Both the position numbers and the translations under genes were made by a program. The notes under the pieces are model-generated. The model was not told where the DNA came from, ran no database searches, and was given only the letters and a program-made list of their open reading frames with translations. 46,897 bases of DNA from Bordetella parapertussis. Lineage in GTDB: Bacteria; Pseudomonadota; Gammaproteobacteria; Burkholderiales; Burkholderiaceae_B. Of the stretch, positions 24,956-34,148 are shown in pieces. How positions within the stretch are numbered: the first letter of the stretch is position 1; each line of letters opens with the position of its first letter. The DNA lies in contig CAMDEF010000032.1 in assembly GCA_945895265.1 (NCBI GenBank), positions 1-46,897 of the forward strand, read 5' to 3'.

Positions 24956-26505
24956 AAATTCGCGCGCAAATCGGCATGGTGCTGAACCTAGATAAGTGTA
25001 TCGGCTGCCACACCTGTTCAGTCACTTGCAAAAATGTTTGGACCAGTCGGGATGGCGTTGAGTACGCCTGGTTCAATAACGTAGAAACCAAGCCCGGCAT
25101 TGGCTATCCCAAAGAATGGGAGAACCAAGAGAAGTGGCAAGGTGGTTGGGTTCGTAACAAAGCCGGCAAGCTTGAGCCTCGTCAAGGTGGGCGCCTAAAG
25201 ATTTTGACCAATATGTTTGCCAATCCAAACTTACCTGCGATTGACGACTACTACGAGCCGTTCACGTTTGATTACGAGCATTTGCAAAACGCCCCCTTAA
25301 GCGAAACGCCCCCCACCGCACGACCTATCTCTGTGCTGACCGGCAAAAAGATGGAGAAGATCGAGTGGGGGCCAAATTGGGAAGACGACCTAGGAGGCGA
25401 GTTTGCCTCGCGCAGCCGCGACGCCTTGTTTGAAGGCGTTCAAAAAGAAATGTATTCGACCTTTGAGAATACCTTCATGATGTATCTGCCGAGGCTGTGC
25501 GAGCATTGTCTGAACCCAACTTGTGTGGCAAGTTGCCCCTCTGGGTCAATCTATAAGCGCGAAGAAGATGGCATCGTCTTAGTCGATCAGGACAAATGCC
25601 GTGGCTGGCGCATGTGTATCTCGGGCTGCCCTTACAAAAAGATTTATTACAACTGGCAAAGTGGCAAGGCTGAAAAGTGCACCTTCTGCTATCCACGCAC
25701 CGAGGCGGGGCAGCCCACCGTGTGCTCTGAGACCTGTGTAGGGCGCATCCGCTATCTAGGCGTGTTGCTCTATGACGCTGACAAGATCGGCGAGGCTGCA
25801 GCTACACCCAACGCGCAAGATCTGTACCAAAGCCAACTCGATGTCTTTCTTGATCCGCATGACCCGCTTGTCATCGCTGAAGCCCTTAAGCAGGGCATCC
25901 CGCAGGCCTGGGTCGATGCTGCTGCGGCCTCGCCTGTTTACAAGATGGCTGTCGACTGGAAAGTCGCGTTTCCGTTACATCCCGAATATCGCACCCTTCC
26001 GATGGTTTGGTACGTACCGCCTCTGTCGCCCATACAAGCGGCAGCGCAGGCAGGACACATGGGCATGAACGGCATCATCCCCGATGTCAAAAGCCTTCGC
26101 ATCCCCGTGCGTTATCTCGCAAATCTCTTAACCGCAGGTAAAGAAGAGCCCATCGTACTCGCGCTTGAAAGGCTCTTAGCGATGCGCGCGTTTAAGCGGG
26201 CAGAGACTGTTCATCAGCAGGTTGATACAGCCGTACTCGAACAGGTTGGGCTTAATGCCGCAACCGTCGAAGACATGTATCAAATCATGGCAATTGCCAA
26301 TTATGAAGATCGCTTTATGGTGCCCTCAAGCCACAAAGAAATGGCTGAAGACCGCTTTAACGAAAAAGGCAGCTGCGGCTTTAGTTTTGGTAATGGTTGC
26401 TCGGATGGTGTATCTGAACCTTCACTCTTTGGCAAAAAGAAACAAGGTAGCGAGATTTTTATCGAGATGCCCAAGTCACGTAAAGCTCGCACCGAAACCC
26501 TTTAA
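24952..26505 (+). CDS. narH: Respiratory nitrate reductase beta subunit NarH
   Basis: NarH carries four Fe-S clusters that relay electrons from NarI haems to NarG. Cysteine motifs are visible in order: CIGCHTCSVTCKN, CEHCLNPTCVASCP, CRGWRMCISGCP and CTFCYPR...CSETC. The Trp in CRGWRMC replaces a Cys and marks the 3Fe-4S cluster, as in E. coli NarH. I start it at 24952, where ATGA overlaps the narG stop, giving 517 residues (E. coli has 512). The longer frame from 24913 would extend into narG without support. Confidence 0.96.
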   Translation: MKIRAQIGMVLNLDKCIGCHTCSVTCKNVWTSRDGVEYAWFNNVETKPGIGYPKEWENQEKWQGGWVRNKAGKLEPRQGGRLKILTNMFANPNLPAIDDYYEPFTFDYEHLQNAPLSETPPTARPISVLTGKKMEKIEWGPNWEDDLGGEFASRSRDALFEGVQKEMYSTFENTFMMYLPRLCEHCLNPTCVASCPSGSIYKREEDGIVLVDQDKCRGWRMCISGCPYKKIYYNWQSGKAEKCTFCYPRTEAGQPTVCSETCVGRIRYLGVLLYDADKIGEAAATPNAQDLYQSQLDVFLDPHDPLVIAEALKQGIPQAWVDAAAASPVYKMAVDWKVAFPLHPEYRTLPMVWYVPPLSPIQAAAQAGHMGMNGIIPDVKSLRIPVRYLANLLTAGKEEPIVLALERLLAMRAFKRAETVHQQVDTAVLEQVGLNAATVEDMYQIMAIANYEDRFMVPSSHKEMAEDRFNEKGSCGFSFGNGCSDGVSEPSLFGKKKQGSEIFIEMPKSRKARTETL

Positions 26506-26541
26506 CGCTTGCGCGCGCTATGCGCAAGGTGGAGACCGCTC

Positions 26542-27366
26542 ATGCAAAGCTTTAAATTATTATCCGCCCTACTCTGCTACCCCGAACCAGAGTTACTTGC
26601 AGCGTTACCCGTACTACGCGAAAAATTAAACAATGATAGTGCACAATATGTGCTGCCTGGCTCGACTCACGAGTTTGCGGATGTGAGTCGAACCCCAACC
26701 CAAAGTAGCGAGCAAGCTAGCCTCTTGCGTGTCACGAATTTGAACAAAGAGCAGGAGCCCGAAGAGGACAAGACACTTAGCAATGAGAGCATCAAACTTG
26801 AACGTGCGCTAGCGCCACTACTTGATTATTTAGAAAGTGCGCCTCTGATTCGCCTGCAAGAAAACTACGTCGCGACCTTTGATCGCAGTACGTCACACAG
26901 CCTGCATTTGTTTGAACATATTCACGGCGAGAGTCGTGATCGTGGGCAAGCGATGGTCGACTTGCTTGAAGAGTACCGCAAGCATGGCTTCGAACTTTCG
27001 ACCACAGAGTTGCCCGATTATGTACCACTGTTTTTAGAGTTTTTAGCGCAGCTACCAGAAGATCAAGTGCAAGCACTGCTAGGCGATGCTATTCATGTAC
27101 TAGCCATGATTGGCAACAAACTTAGCGTCGCTCAAAGTCCTTACGCTTGCGTCTTTGAGGTGCTTCGTAATCAATGCACCACCGAACCACAAGCGTTCAC
27201 CGAGCCGCCGGTACGTGATATGGACGAAGCACTTGAAACCTTTGGTGCGGGTGCGGATGGGGTCGAACCTCTACTGCGACCGAGCATGACACATACGATG
27301 CAGTTTCAGTCAAAGCCCACGCCTGGGGCTGAGCCGAGCCGCCGGCCCATTCAATCTTGCTCTTGA
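26542..27366 (+). CDS. narJ: Nitrate reductase maturation chaperone NarJ
   Basis: NarJ (TorD-like) binds NarG and times Mo-cofactor and FS0 insertion before membrane docking. The 274-residue chain has the start MQSFKLLSALLCYPEPELL and the family block QENYVATFDRS...LHLFEHIHGESRDRGQAMVDLL. It is about 40 residues longer than E. coli NarJ. The extra part is a hydrophilic Gln/Glu/Ser-rich insert around residues 35-80. I chose the ATG at 26542, which follows AGGTGGAG, over an upstream start at 26509. It sits between narH and narI as usual. Confidence 0.93.
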   Translation: MQSFKLLSALLCYPEPELLAALPVLREKLNNDSAQYVLPGSTHEFADVSRTPTQSSEQASLLRVTNLNKEQEPEEDKTLSNESIKLERALAPLLDYLESAPLIRLQENYVATFDRSTSHSLHLFEHIHGESRDRGQAMVDLLEEYRKHGFELSTTELPDYVPLFLEFLAQLPEDQVQALLGDAIHVLAMIGNKLSVAQSPYACVFEVLRNQCTTEPQAFTEPPVRDMDEALETFGAGADGVEPLLRPSMTHTMQFQSKPTPGAEPSRRPIQSCS

Positions 27367-27382
27367 CCCCGAGAGGCCCAAC

Positions 27383-28066
27383 ATGACCTACCTCAATCAA
27401 CTTGCCTTTGGCATCTACCCTTATATCGCCCTGACGATTTTTTTGCTGGGCAGCCTGATTCGTTTTGAGCGCGAACAATACACCTGGAAAAGCGAGTCGT
27501 CGCAACTGTTGCATCGCGGTCAACTGCGCCTAGGCAATATTCTTTTTCATATCGGTATACTCGGTTTGTTTTTTGGCCACTTATTTGGCCTGCTCACTCC
27601 ACTTTGGGTGTGGGATATCTTGGGCGTGACGCATAGCGTTAAACAAATGGTGGCACTGATTGCTGGCGGCACTATGGGCCTGGTGTGCTTGGCTGGTCTA
27701 AGCATTTTGCTTTATCGACGCGTGACAAACGCGCGCATCACCGCCGTCACTCGCAAGCGCGATTGGTTATTGTTGAGCTGGATTTTGGGCGCCCTGTTAC
27801 TAGGCTTGCTCACGATTACAGAATCCGCAAAACACAGCGACGGCGAGGTGATGGTGCAGTTAATGATGTGGGCACAGCATCTACTCACTTTTCAAGGTGA
27901 TGCAGCAATCTTTATGCTCAACGCGCCTTGGCTGTTTAAGCTGCACATGCTGATGGGCATGACGCTCTTTGTGATTTTTCCGTTTACACGGTTGGTACAC
28001 GTCTGGAGCGGCTTCGCCTCAGTCACGTACCTGATTCGGCCTTGGCAACTGGTGCGCAAGCGCTAA
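27383..28066 (+). CDS. narI: Respiratory nitrate reductase gamma subunit NarI (cytochrome b)
   Basis: NarI is the five-helix membrane anchor that oxidises quinol with two b haems. The 227-residue length matches E. coli (225). The haem ligands are visible as paired His in FHIGILGLFFGHLFG and in FKLHMLMG...RLVHVWSG. A GAGAGG precedes the ATG. It is the last gene of the nar operon and ends 9 nt before the oppositely oriented tRNA-Leu gene. Confidence 0.96.
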   Translation: MTYLNQLAFGIYPYIALTIFLLGSLIRFEREQYTWKSESSQLLHRGQLRLGNILFHIGILGLFFGHLFGLLTPLWVWDILGVTHSVKQMVALIAGGTMGLVCLAGLSILLYRRVTNARITAVTRKRDWLLLSWILGALLLGLLTITESAKHSDGEVMVQLMMWAQHLLTFQGDAAIFMLNAPWLFKLHMLMGMTLFVIFPFTRLVHVWSGFASVTYLIRPWQLVRKR

Positions 28067-28074
28067 AAAATATC

Positions 28075-28159
28075 TGGTGCCCCGAGCCGGAATCGAACCG
28101 GCACGCCCTGAGGCCTGAGATTTTAAGTCTCATATGTCTACCGATTTCATCATCGGGGC
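28075..28159 (-). tRNA. tRNA-Leu (anticodon UAA)
   Basis: Read leftward, the acceptor GCCCCGA pairs with TCGGGGC and is followed by encoded ACCA. The anticodon stem GAGAC/GTCTC-type hairpin holds CTTAAAA with anticodon TAA. The T-arm contains GGTTCGAATCC. The 85-nt length with a longer variable arm fits leucine. Confidence 0.93.
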
Positions 28160-28211
28160 AGTTTAGACAGGCGCTATTGTAACGAAAGCGCCAAATCTTG
28201 TTTAAGCAGGC

Positions 28212-28589
28212 CTAGCCCTTGCACGGAAACTTGATTGGCAGGTAGCGAATCACTGTTGCAGCCGCCTTGTCTTTGTTGTACTGAGGGTTGGCCAGCGCCC
28301 ACTGAATGAACTCGGCCAAGACCACGTCACGTGCGACCCCAGCTGCTGGCAAACACACAGTTTTAGGCACTTTCGGGTCAAGATTCAGTTCATAGGTTTG
28401 GTAGACACCCTCACCAAAACCATAGCAAAAGGTTTGCGCTTCGAGGTCGGTGCGGCTTTGGCACAGGGCCACCATCGCCTCGGTTGACACGTCGGCACGT
28501 GGCAGATTTTGCGCCGCGGTACTTTGCGCCAACGTCGCTGACAAGGGCAATAAAGCAAGAGCAGCTGTGGCTAAAATTTTTTGGATCAT
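28212..28589 (-). CDS. Secreted Rap1a/Tai-like protein
   Basis: The 125-residue protein has a Sec signal peptide (MIQKILATAALALLPLSATLAQ). The mature domain carries four cysteines spaced as in the Rap1a/Tai family: VALCQSRTD, TFCYGFGEG, KTVCLPA and KFPCKG. The family includes periplasmic immunity proteins against type VI secretion amidases, but many members stand alone with no effector nearby. No amidase effector lies in this window, so an immunity function is not shown. It is a monocistronic leftward gene. Confidence 0.75.
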   Translation of the reverse strand: MIQKILATAALALLPLSATLAQSTAAQNLPRADVSTEAMVALCQSRTDLEAQTFCYGFGEGVYQTYELNLDPKVPKTVCLPAAGVARDVVLAEFIQWALANPQYNKDKAAATVIRYLPIKFPCKG

Positions 28590-28708
28590 GTTCGTTCTCG
28601 ATGACTAAATATTTAGATCTTGGATGAAACTAGCTAAGTGACAGAAAGGCCGAGCGCTTGGTACGAAACGCGGCGCCTTGATTTAAGACGCGGCGCCGAA
28701 CATCCCGC

Positions 28709-29980
28709 TTAGCGTCTAAACCCACCCATGTGCCCGCCGCCAAAACTGCGGCCACCACCACCAAAACGATCTCCGCCGCCGCCAAAACGATCTCCACCGC
28801 CGCCAAAGCGATCTTGATTGAAATCGCTGCGCCCCTGGCTACTTAACTGTCGTTCTTGCGAGGCCTCGCGCGAGTAACTGGGGCTTGCGCGATCTTGCGA
28901 CGCATCGCTACGCGCCTGCGAGTTCAAAGAACTAGCTTGCTGCCTTTCTTGTGGTGTTGCGTTGCGTTGAAACGCGCTATTGGCATTTTGACGTGCCTGA
29001 TCGGCACGCTGTTTATCTTCTGGGCTGGCGTTATTTCTCCAGTCGTTCGCGGCGTTTTGCTGACGTGCGATGCTCTGGCGATCGATATCACTACGATTGC
29101 CCAAGCCGTACCGGTTATTTAGCGCCGAGCTACCGTAAGGCACACCATCGCGATGCGCCACGTCATGGGCCCAGGTGCTGTTTGCACCCAAATGATTTGC
29201 CGCTTGATTTGCCAGTGAGTTATAGCGACCATTAAAGTTATTAAAGTTAGTGTTGTTGATCGTGATCGAGCCGCTGCCCCAGTGTGGCTGCGCCCACAGC
29301 GATGCACCAACCGCCATACCCACGCCAAAAGCCATAAAGCCCCACGCGGGGTTATAGACAGGATACGGAGGGTACGCAGGGTAGCCCCACGCGCCATACA
29401 CCATCATTGGATTGTAGGTGGGTACGTAAATCACCTGAGGGTTGGACGGCACAATAATGATGTTTGCTTGGCTATCGGTTGCGACCATCAATTGCGACGT
29501 CGTTTGCAAATTGCCTGCCTGCTTGGCCTTCAAGCGCAACGCTTGAACTGCTTGCATCAAATCTTTAGGTTGTGCCAAATAAGCATCACCTAATTTTTGC
29601 GTCCAGTCTAATTTATTGCCTAACATGTTCAAGGCATCAGGAAACGTCACAAGCGACTTCACGCTGTTATCCCAAGTTTGTGGCTTTAACGCATCTTGTA
29701 ACGCGGTACTAGACAAATGGTTATTGCTGCGCAGCCAGTTGGCTGCCTCGGCCACTTCAAGCGGATAGGTGGCGGCAATCAACATTTGCGACAACAGCGA
29801 ATCGGGGTAGAGCGCAATGGGTGAAATAAGTGACTGCAATTCTGGCATCGACATATTGCCGGCTTGCTGAGCGGTTTGCGCATAGGCAGGAGCCGTAAAC
29901 GCAGCCCCCACAATTTGACCGCCTGTGGCTAACGTCAGCGCAAGCGCTGCCGCGGCAGCCGAAAAAGTGAAGGTACGCAT
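28709..29980 (-). CDS. DUF3300 secreted protein with Gly-rich tail
   Basis: The start at 29980 follows AGGGATCAAC and gives a signal peptide (MRTFTFSAAAAALALTLATG, cut near AYAQ). The DUF3300 domain (about 50-240) contains LISPIALYPDSLLSQMLIAA, NVQVIYVPxYNP-like text (NPQVIYVPTYNPMMVYG) and a Pro/Tyr-rich stretch. The central part is Asn/Gln/Ala-rich and low in complexity. The C-terminus has three near-perfect GGGGDRF units and ends in HMGGFRR. The function of DUF3300 proteins is not established. An upstream in-frame start at 30085 adds a tail without signal features and is not supported. Confidence 0.8.
   Translation of the reverse strand: MRTFTFSAAAAALALTLATGGQIVGAAFTAPAYAQTAQQAGNMSMPELQSLISPIALYPDSLLSQMLIAATYPLEVAEAANWLRSNNHLSSTALQDALKPQTWDNSVKSLVTFPDALNMLGNKLDWTQKLGDAYLAQPKDLMQAVQALRLKAKQAGNLQTTSQLMVATDSQANIIIVPSNPQVIYVPTYNPMMVYGAWGYPAYPPYPVYNPAWGFMAFGVGMAVGASLWAQPHWGSGSITINNTNFNNFNGRYNSLANQAANHLGANSTWAHDVAHRDGVPYGSSALNNRYGLGNRSDIDRQSIARQQNAANDWRNNASPEDKQRADQARQNANSAFQRNATPQERQQASSLNSQARSDASQDRASPSYSREASQERQLSSQGRSDFNQDRFGGGGDRFGGGGDRFGGGGRSFGGGHMGGFRR
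28741..28816 (-). repeat. Short in-gene tandem repeat encoding GGGGDRF
   Basis: Near-identical units of about 18-21 bp encode three successive Gly-rich DRFGGGG segments at the C-terminus of the DUF3300 protein. Repeat-number changes here would be in frame for the 21-bp units. Confidence 0.6.
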
Positions 29981-30163
29981 GTTGATCCCTGTAAAAAAGA
30001 CATTTTTAATGTTTGCAGTCTGCAAACCACCAACGCAAGCAACGCTGCCCTGATCGCAAAGCCAACAATAGCGTTGTGCCTGCAACCTGAAGCTCAGCCT
30101 AACTTCAGTTACACAGGAACATATTATTGCTTAAGTCAGCGCGTTCAGGGGCTTACACAACAC

Positions 30164-31225
30164 TTATTTAGCGATCGCTTTAACCGCCTCGTAAATCTTG
30201 CCAAATACTGCATCAGCATGCGCTGAATTCAACCAGCGAATAATGACAACCATATTTAATTCAGGCTCAATCCAAGTAAATGAACTCCCTGCCCCCACTG
30301 CAAAATAGCTCGTCTCAGGCAAGCTCGGAAACACCTTGCGCTGGTCATTGAGCCACACCAAGTAGCCATAAAACGGCGCAATCGCACAAGGCGTACGCAT
30401 ACGCGTGATCCACTCGCTAGAGAGCACGCGTTTGCCTTGTGCCATCCCGTTATCCAGCAGCATCTGGCCAACTAAGGCCTGGTCTTCGCTACTGATCGAC
30501 ATCCCGCCACCCCAATGGGTACCGCCGGGCACCGATTGCACACGCTTGCCAGCGATGTCAACCCAAGCGTCGTCATAACCCACCCAGTCCCAGGTGTCTG
30601 AAGCGCCGACCGGTTGCATAATCGCCTCGCGAAACACCTCGGGCAGTGGGCGCTGAAATAAGTGCAAGAGGGCGAGCGACAACTGATTGATACGCACATC
30701 GTTGTACTCCCAGTACGTGCCTGCCGGCTGCAGCGGCCGCGCATCACCTTTTTTGCCGTCTGGGGCCGCAGCAAAAGTCACCGCACGATAACGATCGACC
30801 TGATCGGGCAAGCCAAAAAGCGTGCCCTCCCATTCACCAGTTTGCTGCAGCATGTGCTCCCAGGTGATCAAGGCGTTGTTGCCTGAGTCAAAACCGATGC
30901 CCTTCAAGGTATTGCCAATCGGGGCGTTGACATCTTTAATCAGGCCACGATCGAACGCCACGCCCGCCAGCAAAGCCAGATACGTTTTGGCGACGCTAAA
31001 CGTCAGATCAGCGCGCTTAGGCTCACCCCAAGAGGTCAGCGTCTTGCCCTTAAGCAAGATCGTGCCAGACTCAGGGCCGCGATCGTGCACGGGGCCTCTT
31101 AAGCGGTTGTAGGGCACGGGATCTGGGTGATGGACGCCCCAATTGGGCGAGGTGCAGTCACGACTCCAGGGGCTTTCGTGTTCAATGGCAAACTGAATCG
31201 CCTGTTCGAGAGTCGAGTTCTGCAT
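30164..31225 (-). CDS. Serine hydrolase of the beta-lactamase / class C penicillin-binding family
   Basis: The 353-residue protein carries the SxxK nucleophile motif in TFSVAKTYLALLAG and a Y-x-N motif in YWEYNDVRINQLSLALL, where Tyr and Asn lie in the second active-site element. HWGGGMSIS and AVGAGSSFTWIEPELN form the later part of the fold. No signal peptide is visible, so it is probably cytoplasmic, as in EstB-type esterases and D-aminopeptidase-like members. The substrate cannot be told. It is divergent from the peptide-transport operon, which hints at peptide or ester scavenging. Confidence 0.8.
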   Translation of the reverse strand: MQNSTLEQAIQFAIEHESPWSRDCTSPNWGVHHPDPVPYNRLRGPVHDRGPESGTILLKGKTLTSWGEPKRADLTFSVAKTYLALLAGVAFDRGLIKDVNAPIGNTLKGIGFDSGNNALITWEHMLQQTGEWEGTLFGLPDQVDRYRAVTFAAAPDGKKGDARPLQPAGTYWEYNDVRINQLSLALLHLFQRPLPEVFREAIMQPVGASDTWDWVGYDDAWVDIAGKRVQSVPGGTHWGGGMSISSEDQALVGQMLLDNGMAQGKRVLSSEWITRMRTPCAIAPFYGYLVWLNDQRKVFPSLPETSYFAVGAGSSFTWIEPELNMVVIIRWLNSAHADAVFGKIYEAVKAIAK

Positions 31226-31503
31226 AAACGCACCTTTGATGAGGTAAAAAGTCAGCTAAGTAGGGGTTCGCACCAAGTACATTCGTGTGCGCCGCGATGC
31301 CAGCTAGTGTTATAACAAACTTCGAGCAATCACCGTGCGAACGCCGATTTCTGGCACGCTATTTGCTGCTCTGACTTGCCCCACCACTTGCCCTACCGCT
31401 TAGTCTTCACTTTTTGGCACTTACCTTGTTTGCACTCTCTTTTTACAAGTTCTTTGAATACTTACGATCACTTCAAAGTATGACGAGCACCCAAAGGAAA
31501 AAA

Positions 31504-33078
31504 ATGACAGCTTCAGCCCAATTCCGCAACTTGCCCCCCCACCGCGTCACCTCCCGCCGCCGGTTAAGCCCATTCACCTGGGCAGCCTGTGCGCTAAGTG
31601 CTCTTTTATGCTTGAGTACCCCGAGCTTTGCAAATAAGGCGAATGACACGCTGGGCATGGCTTACGACCAAGCACCTGAAAATATTGATCCTTACTTTAA
31701 CAACGTCAGAATTGGCGTGATTATTGCTGCCAATGTCTGGGATACCTTGGTCTATCGCGACCCGGTCACCAGCGCGTATAAAGGTCAACTCGCCAAAAGC
31801 TGGAAGCAAATCGATCCGCGCACACTTGAATTCGACTTACGCGAGGGAATCAAGTTTCACAATGGCGAAGACTTTGACGCAGACTCAGTTGTCTTTACGC
31901 TGAACTATGTCTCAGATCCCGCAAACAAAGCCACGACACAAGCAAATGTGCGCTGGATCGAGAAGGTTGAAAAAATTGATAAGTTTAAAGTTCGGATTAT
32001 CAGTAAAGAGCCGTTTCCGGCAGCGATCGATTATTTAGCCACCACGTTAGCAATCCACCCAGCCAAATATTACAAAGAAGTGGGCCCCACCGGCATGAAC
32101 GCCAAACCAGTTGGCTCGGGTCCTTACAAGATCATTGAATATATTCCTGGTAAATCGGTCACGCTCGAACGCAACGCCAATTACTTTAAAGACTCGCCCA
32201 AGTCGGCTGGCAAAATCGGTAAAGTGAAAATTCGCTTTATTCCAGATCGTCAAACCCAAATGGCCGAGGTCATGTCGGGCGGCGAGGATCTGATCATGCA
32301 TGTGCCAAAAGATCAGGCCGAAAAGCTTAAAAACCTGCCACACCTACAGGTACTCAGTGGCAACACCATGCGAATCGTGTTTTTGCAAATGAACACCCGT
32401 GACGGTACGCCTGCACCTGAATTGAAAGATATTCGCGTACGTAAAGCGATTGCCCATGCCATCGATCGCGAAGCCATCTTGAAAAACATTGTGGGCGGTG
32501 GTGAACTCATCAATACCATCTGTACACCCTCGCAGGTGGGCTGCAGCAGCGATGGCGCAACCGTTTATAAATATGACCCCGCTTTGTCGAGGAAACTGTT
32601 GGCTGAAGCTGGGTTTGCCAATGGCTTGAGCATTGACATCATGGCGTACCGCGAGCGTCAACAAACCGAAGCCATGATTAATTATCTTCAGGCAGTCGGG
32701 ATCAAAGCCAAGTTGGGCTTTATGCAATATGCTGCGATGCGCGATTTAGCACGCGCAAACAAAACGTCACTCACGCATCAAACCTGGGGCTCAAATCTAG
32801 TCAATGATCTCTCGGCTTCGACCCCCGTGTATTTTGGCGGTGGCAGCGACGACGTCAGTCGTGATCCCGAGGTTATCGCCTTGCTGAATAAAGGCGACAA
32901 CACCGTTGACCCTGCCGAGCGTAAAAAAATCTACAACCAGGCGCTTGTGATCATCTCTGAAAAAGCCTATGCGCTGCCCTTGTGGTCTTTGCCGGTGTAT
33001 TACGTTGCGAACAAAGATCTGAATTTCAAGCCGTATCACGACGAACTCGTACGCTTTTGGGAGATGAGCTGGAAGTGA
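31504..33078 (+). CDS. Dipeptide/oligopeptide ABC transporter, periplasmic binding protein (family 5)
   Basis: The family 5 solute-binding protein is 524 residues when started at 31504, where AAAGGA lies 5 nt upstream. The basic N-terminus and hydrophobic stretch (TWAACALSALLCLSTPSFA) form the signal peptide. The mature chain shows the family start AYDQAPENIDPYFNN, the LRKSWxxxDPxTLEFxLR-like region (LAKSWKQIDPRTLEFDLREG), VGSGPYKIIEY and VRKAIAHAIDRE. It captures peptides or related ligands for the permeases downstream. A triple 40-bp repeat separates it from the first permease gene. Confidence 0.92.
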   Translation: MTASAQFRNLPPHRVTSRRRLSPFTWAACALSALLCLSTPSFANKANDTLGMAYDQAPENIDPYFNNVRIGVIIAANVWDTLVYRDPVTSAYKGQLAKSWKQIDPRTLEFDLREGIKFHNGEDFDADSVVFTLNYVSDPANKATTQANVRWIEKVEKIDKFKVRIISKEPFPAAIDYLATTLAIHPAKYYKEVGPTGMNAKPVGSGPYKIIEYIPGKSVTLERNANYFKDSPKSAGKIGKVKIRFIPDRQTQMAEVMSGGEDLIMHVPKDQAEKLKNLPHLQVLSGNTMRIVFLQMNTRDGTPAPELKDIRVRKAIAHAIDREAILKNIVGGGELINTICTPSQVGCSSDGATVYKYDPALSRKLLAEAGFANGLSIDIMAYRERQQTEAMINYLQAVGIKAKLGFMQYAAMRDLARANKTSLTHQTWGSNLVNDLSASTPVYFGGGSDDVSRDPEVIALLNKGDNTVDPAERKKIYNQALVIISEKAYALPLWSLPVYYVANKDLNFKPYHDELVRFWEMSWK

Positions 33079-33100
33079 TGGCATTTAAGCTGAGCTCAGC

Positions 33101-33220
33101 CGAATCAAAGATGTTTGTCTTTCTGAGGAAAGGCTTGGATTCAAACAAAAACTCTTGTGTATCCTTTGAGAGGCTTGGGCTCAATCAAAAATGCTTTTGT
33201 ATCCTTTGAAAGGGTTGGGT
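33101..33220 (+). repeat. Three tandem imperfect 40-bp repeats
   Basis: Units 33101-33140, 33141-33180 and 33181-33220 align without gaps. AATCAAA-like starts, a TGTNTATCCTTTGA-like centre and AGGCTTGG-like ends recur at exactly 40-bp steps. The second and third units are closest to each other. They occupy nearly all of the gap between the binding-protein gene and the first permease gene, and the last unit ends 10 nt before the permease ATG. Confidence 0.8.
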
Positions 33221-33229
33221 TAGAGAAAT

Positions 33230-34147
33230 ATGTTGGCTTATCTTGTGAAGCGTCTAGGCTTGGCGGTGCTGGTGGCACTCACCGTATCTATCATCGCCTA
33301 CATGCTGCTGTATCTCTCGGGCGACCCGGCGCTTGCCATTGCAGGCGAAGGTGCGCGTCAAGCCGACATTGATCTGATCCGCAAAACCTACGGGTTTGAT
33401 CGACCCTTGATTGTGCAGTATGGCGATTGGTTGCTCAAACTGCTTAGAGGTGACCTAGGCGTCTCGATGTACTTTAAAACAGACGTTGCACCCTTAATTT
33501 TTAGCAAACTCTCGACCACACTGTTGTTGGCTGTGTATGCATTGACCGTTGCCTTAGTCATTTCAGTACCCTTGGGTGTGTTTGCCGCGATTTATAAAAA
33601 TAGCTGGATTGATCGTCTTTGCTTAGCCGTCGCAGTGGTGGGGCAGTCGATGCCCAATTTTTTCTTCGCGCTGATTCTGATCATGCTGTTTTCAATTTCG
33701 TGGCGCCTGTTGCCCGTTTCAGGTAGCGGCACTTGGCAACACTTTGTGATGCCCGCCATTACCTTGGGCTATTACGCGGCGCCCGCCTTTATGCGTTTGA
33801 TTCGTGCTGGCATGATCGAAGTACTGAGTGCGGATTACATTCGTACAGCGCGCGCCAAAGGCTTACCTACCCACACCGTGATCTTTAAACATGCCTTGCG
33901 CAACGCGATCGTGCCGGTCGTGGCCTTGGCTGCGGTGCAGTTGGGCTTTTTGCTAGGTGGCTCAATCGTCATTGAAACGATTTTTGCGCTAGATGGCCTG
34001 GGTTACCTAGCGTATCAAAGCATTACCTTTAAAGACTATCCTGTGACGCAAATTATTGTGCTGTTGCTGTCTGTGATTTATATCTTGCTCACGCTGGCCT
34101 CTGATGTGGCGAATGCCTGGCTAGACCCACGCATTCGGGTGGCCTGA
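33230..34147 (+). CDS. Dipeptide-type ABC transporter permease (DppB-like)
   Basis: The 305-residue inner-membrane permease opens with MLAYLVKRLGLAVLVALTVS, the usual DppB start. It has the first helix, a periplasmic loop, and five further helices. The EAA loop ADYIRTARAKGLPTHTVIFKHALRN couples to the ATPases (quoted in part: IRTARAKGL). It partners with the DppC-like protein encoded 1 nt downstream. Confidence 0.93.
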   Translation: MLAYLVKRLGLAVLVALTVSIIAYMLLYLSGDPALAIAGEGARQADIDLIRKTYGFDRPLIVQYGDWLLKLLRGDLGVSMYFKTDVAPLIFSKLSTTLLLAVYALTVALVISVPLGVFAAIYKNSWIDRLCLAVAVVGQSMPNFFFALILIMLFSISWRLLPVSGSGTWQHFVMPAITLGYYAAPAFMRLIRAGMIEVLSADYIRTARAKGLPTHTVIFKHALRNAIVPVVALAAVQLGFLLGGSIVIETIFALDGLGYLAYQSITFKDYPVTQIIVLLLSVIYILLTLASDVANAWLDPRIRVA

Positions 34148-34148
34148 T

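Noticed and set aside
28212..28589. Rap1a/Tai-like protein as evidence of a type VI effector-immunity pair.
   Set aside because: No amidase effector or type VI genes lie nearby, and the family has many stand-alone members.
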